NCBI GenBank assembly: GCA_018004935.1
Contig: JAGNBF010000019.1
Location: 1,634-58,165, forward strand
DNA length: 56,532 nt
Direction of reading: 5' to 3'
DNA from: Chloroflexota bacterium
GTDB taxonomy: Bacteria; Chloroflexota; Anaerolineae; Promineifilales; Promineifilaceae
Positions 54,395 through 56,532 of this stretch are shown one piece after another. Position numbers and translations under genes: made by a program. A model generated the notes under the pieces. The model searched no databases and was not told where the DNA came from. It was given only the letters and a program-made list of their open reading frames with translations. How positions within the stretch are numbered: position 1 is the first letter of the stretch; each line of letters begins with the position of its first letter.

Positions 54395-54832
54395 GTTCTT
54401 CTCCTGAAAGGTAGCGGGTCAGCGGGTTAGCATTTCAGCTTCTTAGCTGACAGGCTGACTATAGCTTTCAAGAAAAAGATTTTGGGTTTGTAGTAACCGC
54501 TTTAGCGGTCCCACGCTGGACGACTAAAGTCGTTACTACAAACTAACTCAAAATGATTTTCTGAACATCTATAGCTTCTTAGCTGACTAGCTGACTGGCT
54601 GACATGCTGAAATTTACGTTCTACCAGGCTATTGGTTGCGTCACGTAAGGGGATTGTAACGCAAAGTCAGGAGGTATGACATAAAAAAGCCTCTGGATGG
54701 GCCAGAGGCTTTTTTCTTGTAACAATACGACCCCTCACCCTCACCCTCTCCCACAGGGAGAGGGAACTTGCCCCCTCTCCCGTTGCGGGAGAGGGTTGGG
54801 GGTGAGGGTCCACACGCAACACGTTTCCTGCC
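54395..54832. repeat. Spacer with cruciform, terminator and REP element
   Basis: 54487-54542: outer arms TTTGTAGTAAC/GTTACTACAAA enclose two small hairpins (CGCTTTAGCG; CGACTAAAGTCG). AGCTGAC/GTCAGCT short repeats lie around 54441-54600. 54682-54715 is a terminator and 54732-54812 a REP-like CCCTCACC element. Confidence 0.8.
54682..54715 (-). terminator. Terminator of the arginine decarboxylase gene
   Basis: AAGCCTCTGG-CCAT-CCAGAGGCTT with A and T tracts on both sides; works in either direction. It lies about 115 nt beyond the stop codon of the gene at 54833, past the REP element. Confidence 0.9.
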
Positions 54833-56293
54833 TTACGCCCGCCGATAACCCAGGTTGAACATCACCTCATCTTCGGTCTGGCCGTGTACCAGTTCAAAGC
54901 GGTAGTTGCCCTGAGCATCTTTGTCAATGATGAGTTCCATCGCTTCGGGCAGGACACAATGTTTACTGCCGCGCACGCCGCCCAGCATCTCCTGGTACGC
55001 GCCAATGCTGAAAAAGCCAATGTACAAATCGTCCGTTTCGGTGGGCAGGTAGAGGGGAGATTCGCTCTTTTTGGGCGGATATACGTCGTCGCTGTCGCAG
55101 GTGATGCCACCCAATTGCACCCGCTGGAATGGTTTGTCCAGGTGGTTGAGGGGTAAGAGCATAAAATGTTCACCCAACGCCCAGCTATCGGGGAAGGATG
55201 ACATGATGGAGCTGTCTATGATGTACCAGGGGGTGTCGGATTGGTTGTCTTTGGCGGTGATGATTTTGAACAGGTGTGCCCCGTGTTCGCTGGTGGTGTA
55301 GCGGCCAAATTCGCCCATGATGTCGGGGACGGGGACATGGTAGCGGCCGCAGACTTCTTGCGCCGTGGTGAGGAGTAAGCGGATAAAGGCCCGGTAATCG
55401 AAATTGAAATCCAGGGTCATACGCACGGGCATCCCGCCACCAAAATTGAAGATACGCAGGCTGGGGTGACGCTGTTTGAGCCGGGCGTATAGCTCCAGCC
55501 CTGGTTTGAGGTAGCTGAGGAACTCATCCGGGTTGGTGATCTGGCTCCCCACCATGTAGTGATAGAGGGAGAAAGTGAGGTTGGGCGCGGCCGCGAGGTA
55601 ATCCGCCGCCTTCCACAAATCATCCAGGCATAGCCCAAAGCGAGAATTAGCCCCATTCATCTCCGCTTCCGTAGTGTTGTGCCCATAACTCTTCTGCCGT
55701 AACCCCACCTCAAACGGCTTCCCCGACGTCAACAACCAGCCAATCTCCGGCAAATCCTCAATCACTGGGATCACCTGCTCATGCTCCCCCTTCAGTTGCA
55801 CGATCTTGGTGGCATAACTGGAACCTGGCCCCTTGAAGCCATTACAAATGACCATGCGATCAGGGGTCAGCAGGCCCCGTTGCATCATCAGCCGGGCGAT
55901 GTCCACATCCACCCCGGACGACATCTCATGGTGCGCTCCGGCTTTGAGTGTAGTGCGGATGATCTCCTCGGCGGCGTTGGCTTTGGAGGCGTAGGTGTAA
56001 TGGAATTGGCCTTCGTAACCCAGTTCGGCGATCACCTCGGCAAACATCTGTTGCATCTCATGGATGCGCCGGGTGATGAGCGGCAAGTAAACCAGTTCCA
56101 GCGGTGAAGGGATAGCCCCGCCAACGGGTGGGAATACCGGCCCTTCTACGGCACTCTCTTGGGCCAGGAACAGTTGGGCCAGGTCTACACCACCCAGGTG
56201 TAAATGTCCGCCGTGGTTGACCAGATAATCGGTAAAAGCATGGCCATCAGGAACAGGCTCTTCCTGCTCCCAGCCGATAATGGAATGGGTCAT
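54833..56293 (-). CDS. Arginine decarboxylase (alanine-racemase fold, PLP-dependent)
   Basis: A 486-aa decarboxylase related to biosynthetic SpeA, which makes agmatine for polyamine synthesis. The Schiff-base lysine is K104 in YTYASKANAAEE; then come HEMSSGVDVDIARLM, NGFKGPG, SRFGLCLDDLW, FNFGGGMPVRM (PLP phosphate loop) and near the end CDSDDVYPPKK, the conserved Cys-Asp motif. It is shorter than E. coli SpeA (658 aa), so related carboxynorspermidine or diaminopimelate activities remain possible. ATG 56293 follows AGGAGAACCTT, a site lying at the end of a cruciform repeat. Confidence 0.85.
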   Translation of the reverse strand: MTHSIIGWEQEEPVPDGHAFTDYLVNHGGHLHLGGVDLAQLFLAQESAVEGPVFPPVGGAIPSPLELVYLPLITRRIHEMQQMFAEVIAELGYEGQFHYTYASKANAAEEIIRTTLKAGAHHEMSSGVDVDIARLMMQRGLLTPDRMVICNGFKGPGSSYATKIVQLKGEHEQVIPVIEDLPEIGWLLTSGKPFEVGLRQKSYGHNTTEAEMNGANSRFGLCLDDLWKAADYLAAAPNLTFSLYHYMVGSQITNPDEFLSYLKPGLELYARLKQRHPSLRIFNFGGGMPVRMTLDFNFDYRAFIRLLLTTAQEVCGRYHVPVPDIMGEFGRYTTSEHGAHLFKIITAKDNQSDTPWYIIDSSIMSSFPDSWALGEHFMLLPLNHLDKPFQRVQLGGITCDSDDVYPPKKSESPLYLPTETDDLYIGFFSIGAYQEMLGGVRGSKHCVLPEAMELIIDKDAQGNYRFELVHGQTEDEVMFNLGYRRA

Positions 56294-56532
56294 AAGGTTC
56301 TCCTGCGAAAATAATCACTGATTAAAAAAACACGGATGGGAAGGAACACGGATAGGAATGAAAAATGGTGGCGTTATTTTCATTCCTCTTAGTGTGCGTT
56401 CCGTCCATGGGGAACTCCTACGAAAATGTAGGGCGATTTGGCAAATCGCCCGGTGGACGATTTACAAAATCGTCCTACAAATTTTCATTCCTCTTGGTGT
56501 GCCGTAGGCTCATGGGGAACTCCTACGAAAAT
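56294..56532. repeat. Cruciform repeat unit running off the window end
   Basis: CTCCTGCGAAAATAA joins directly to the arginine decarboxylase start; then an ACACGGATGGGAAGGAACACGG linker, GTAGGGCGATTTGGC core (56428-56479) and the start of another unit at the last bases. Same family as 24974-25716. Confidence 0.85.

Overview
The window is most likely a piece of a chromosome from a Chloroflexota bacterium (Anaerolineae or Ardenticatenia type, possibly an uncultured activated-sludge or hot-spring lineage). This placement is inference. It rests on the gene families present (WD40 and beta-propeller lipoproteins with Thr-Pro linkers, substrate-binding/VWA and substrate-binding/OmpA fusions, a compact FtsK-like ATPase, a DUF1638 protein), on a LexA box of the GAAC-N4-GTTC type and a CIRCE-controlled hrcA operon, and on intergenic DNA packed with palindromic repeats. 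I find 41 protein genes and one toxin pseudogene, about 75% of the window. I see no rRNA, tRNA, CRISPR array or transposase gene.

Layout. 1-612: tandem hairpin repeats. 613-4672: class B penicillin-binding protein, a histidine phosphatase and a crotonase. 4662-8965 (minus strand): an osmoprotectant ABC importer (permease, binding protein, ATPase with CBS tail, permease) whose genes are spread apart by repeat insertions. 9706-17754: RlmI-type methyltransferase, DUF1638 protein, a small acidic protein, a second histidine phosphatase, a DEAD-box helicase and an orphan secreted protein. 18005-24690: histone-deacetylase-fold amidohydrolase, AidB-type acyl-CoA dehydrogenase, amidase, propeller protein. 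24741-27880 (minus strand): a 75-aa protein, the FtsK-like ATPase and lexA, whose SOS box lies between its -35 and -10. 28676-31418: enolase and a thiolase with altered active-site residues. 32342-38831: heat-shock cluster hrcA-grpE-dnaK-dnaJ followed by prmA, with a CIRCE operator. 38535-39710: a low-GC patch (PrmA C-terminal tail, antitoxin, broken mazF, orphan xisI). 39714-44809: YbaK-type deacylase, Eis-like acetyltransferase, zinc-ribbon coiled-coil protein, small membrane zinc-ribbon protein, aromatic amino acid decarboxylase. 44987-56293: WD40 lipoprotein, L,D-transpeptidase, UPF0114 protein, metallo-beta-lactamase-fold hydrolase, the two substrate-binding fusion proteins, and arginine decarboxylase.

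The most unusual signals are not single genes. First, the octamer GCGGCCGC occurs 89 times by my count, where about two are expected, and 84 copies lie inside genes. This is a highly iterated palindrome resembling cyanobacterial HIP1 but with a different sequence. Second, a family of about 200-bp elements with TTGT...ACAA ends sits repeatedly in the loops of other inverted repeats. The same base flanks both ends each time, and empty or nested sites can be recognised. The internal hairpin of this family has at least six unrelated stem sequences, all still self-complementary. Third, another miniature element (CAGCAATTCTC ends) has two copies with perfect 9-bp target duplications. Fourth, a cruciform repeat ends in a Shine-Dalgarno-like sequence that appears to serve as the ribosome-binding site of at least three genes. 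Heptamer tandem repeats next to start codons and an orphan XisI further recall filamentous cyanobacteria.
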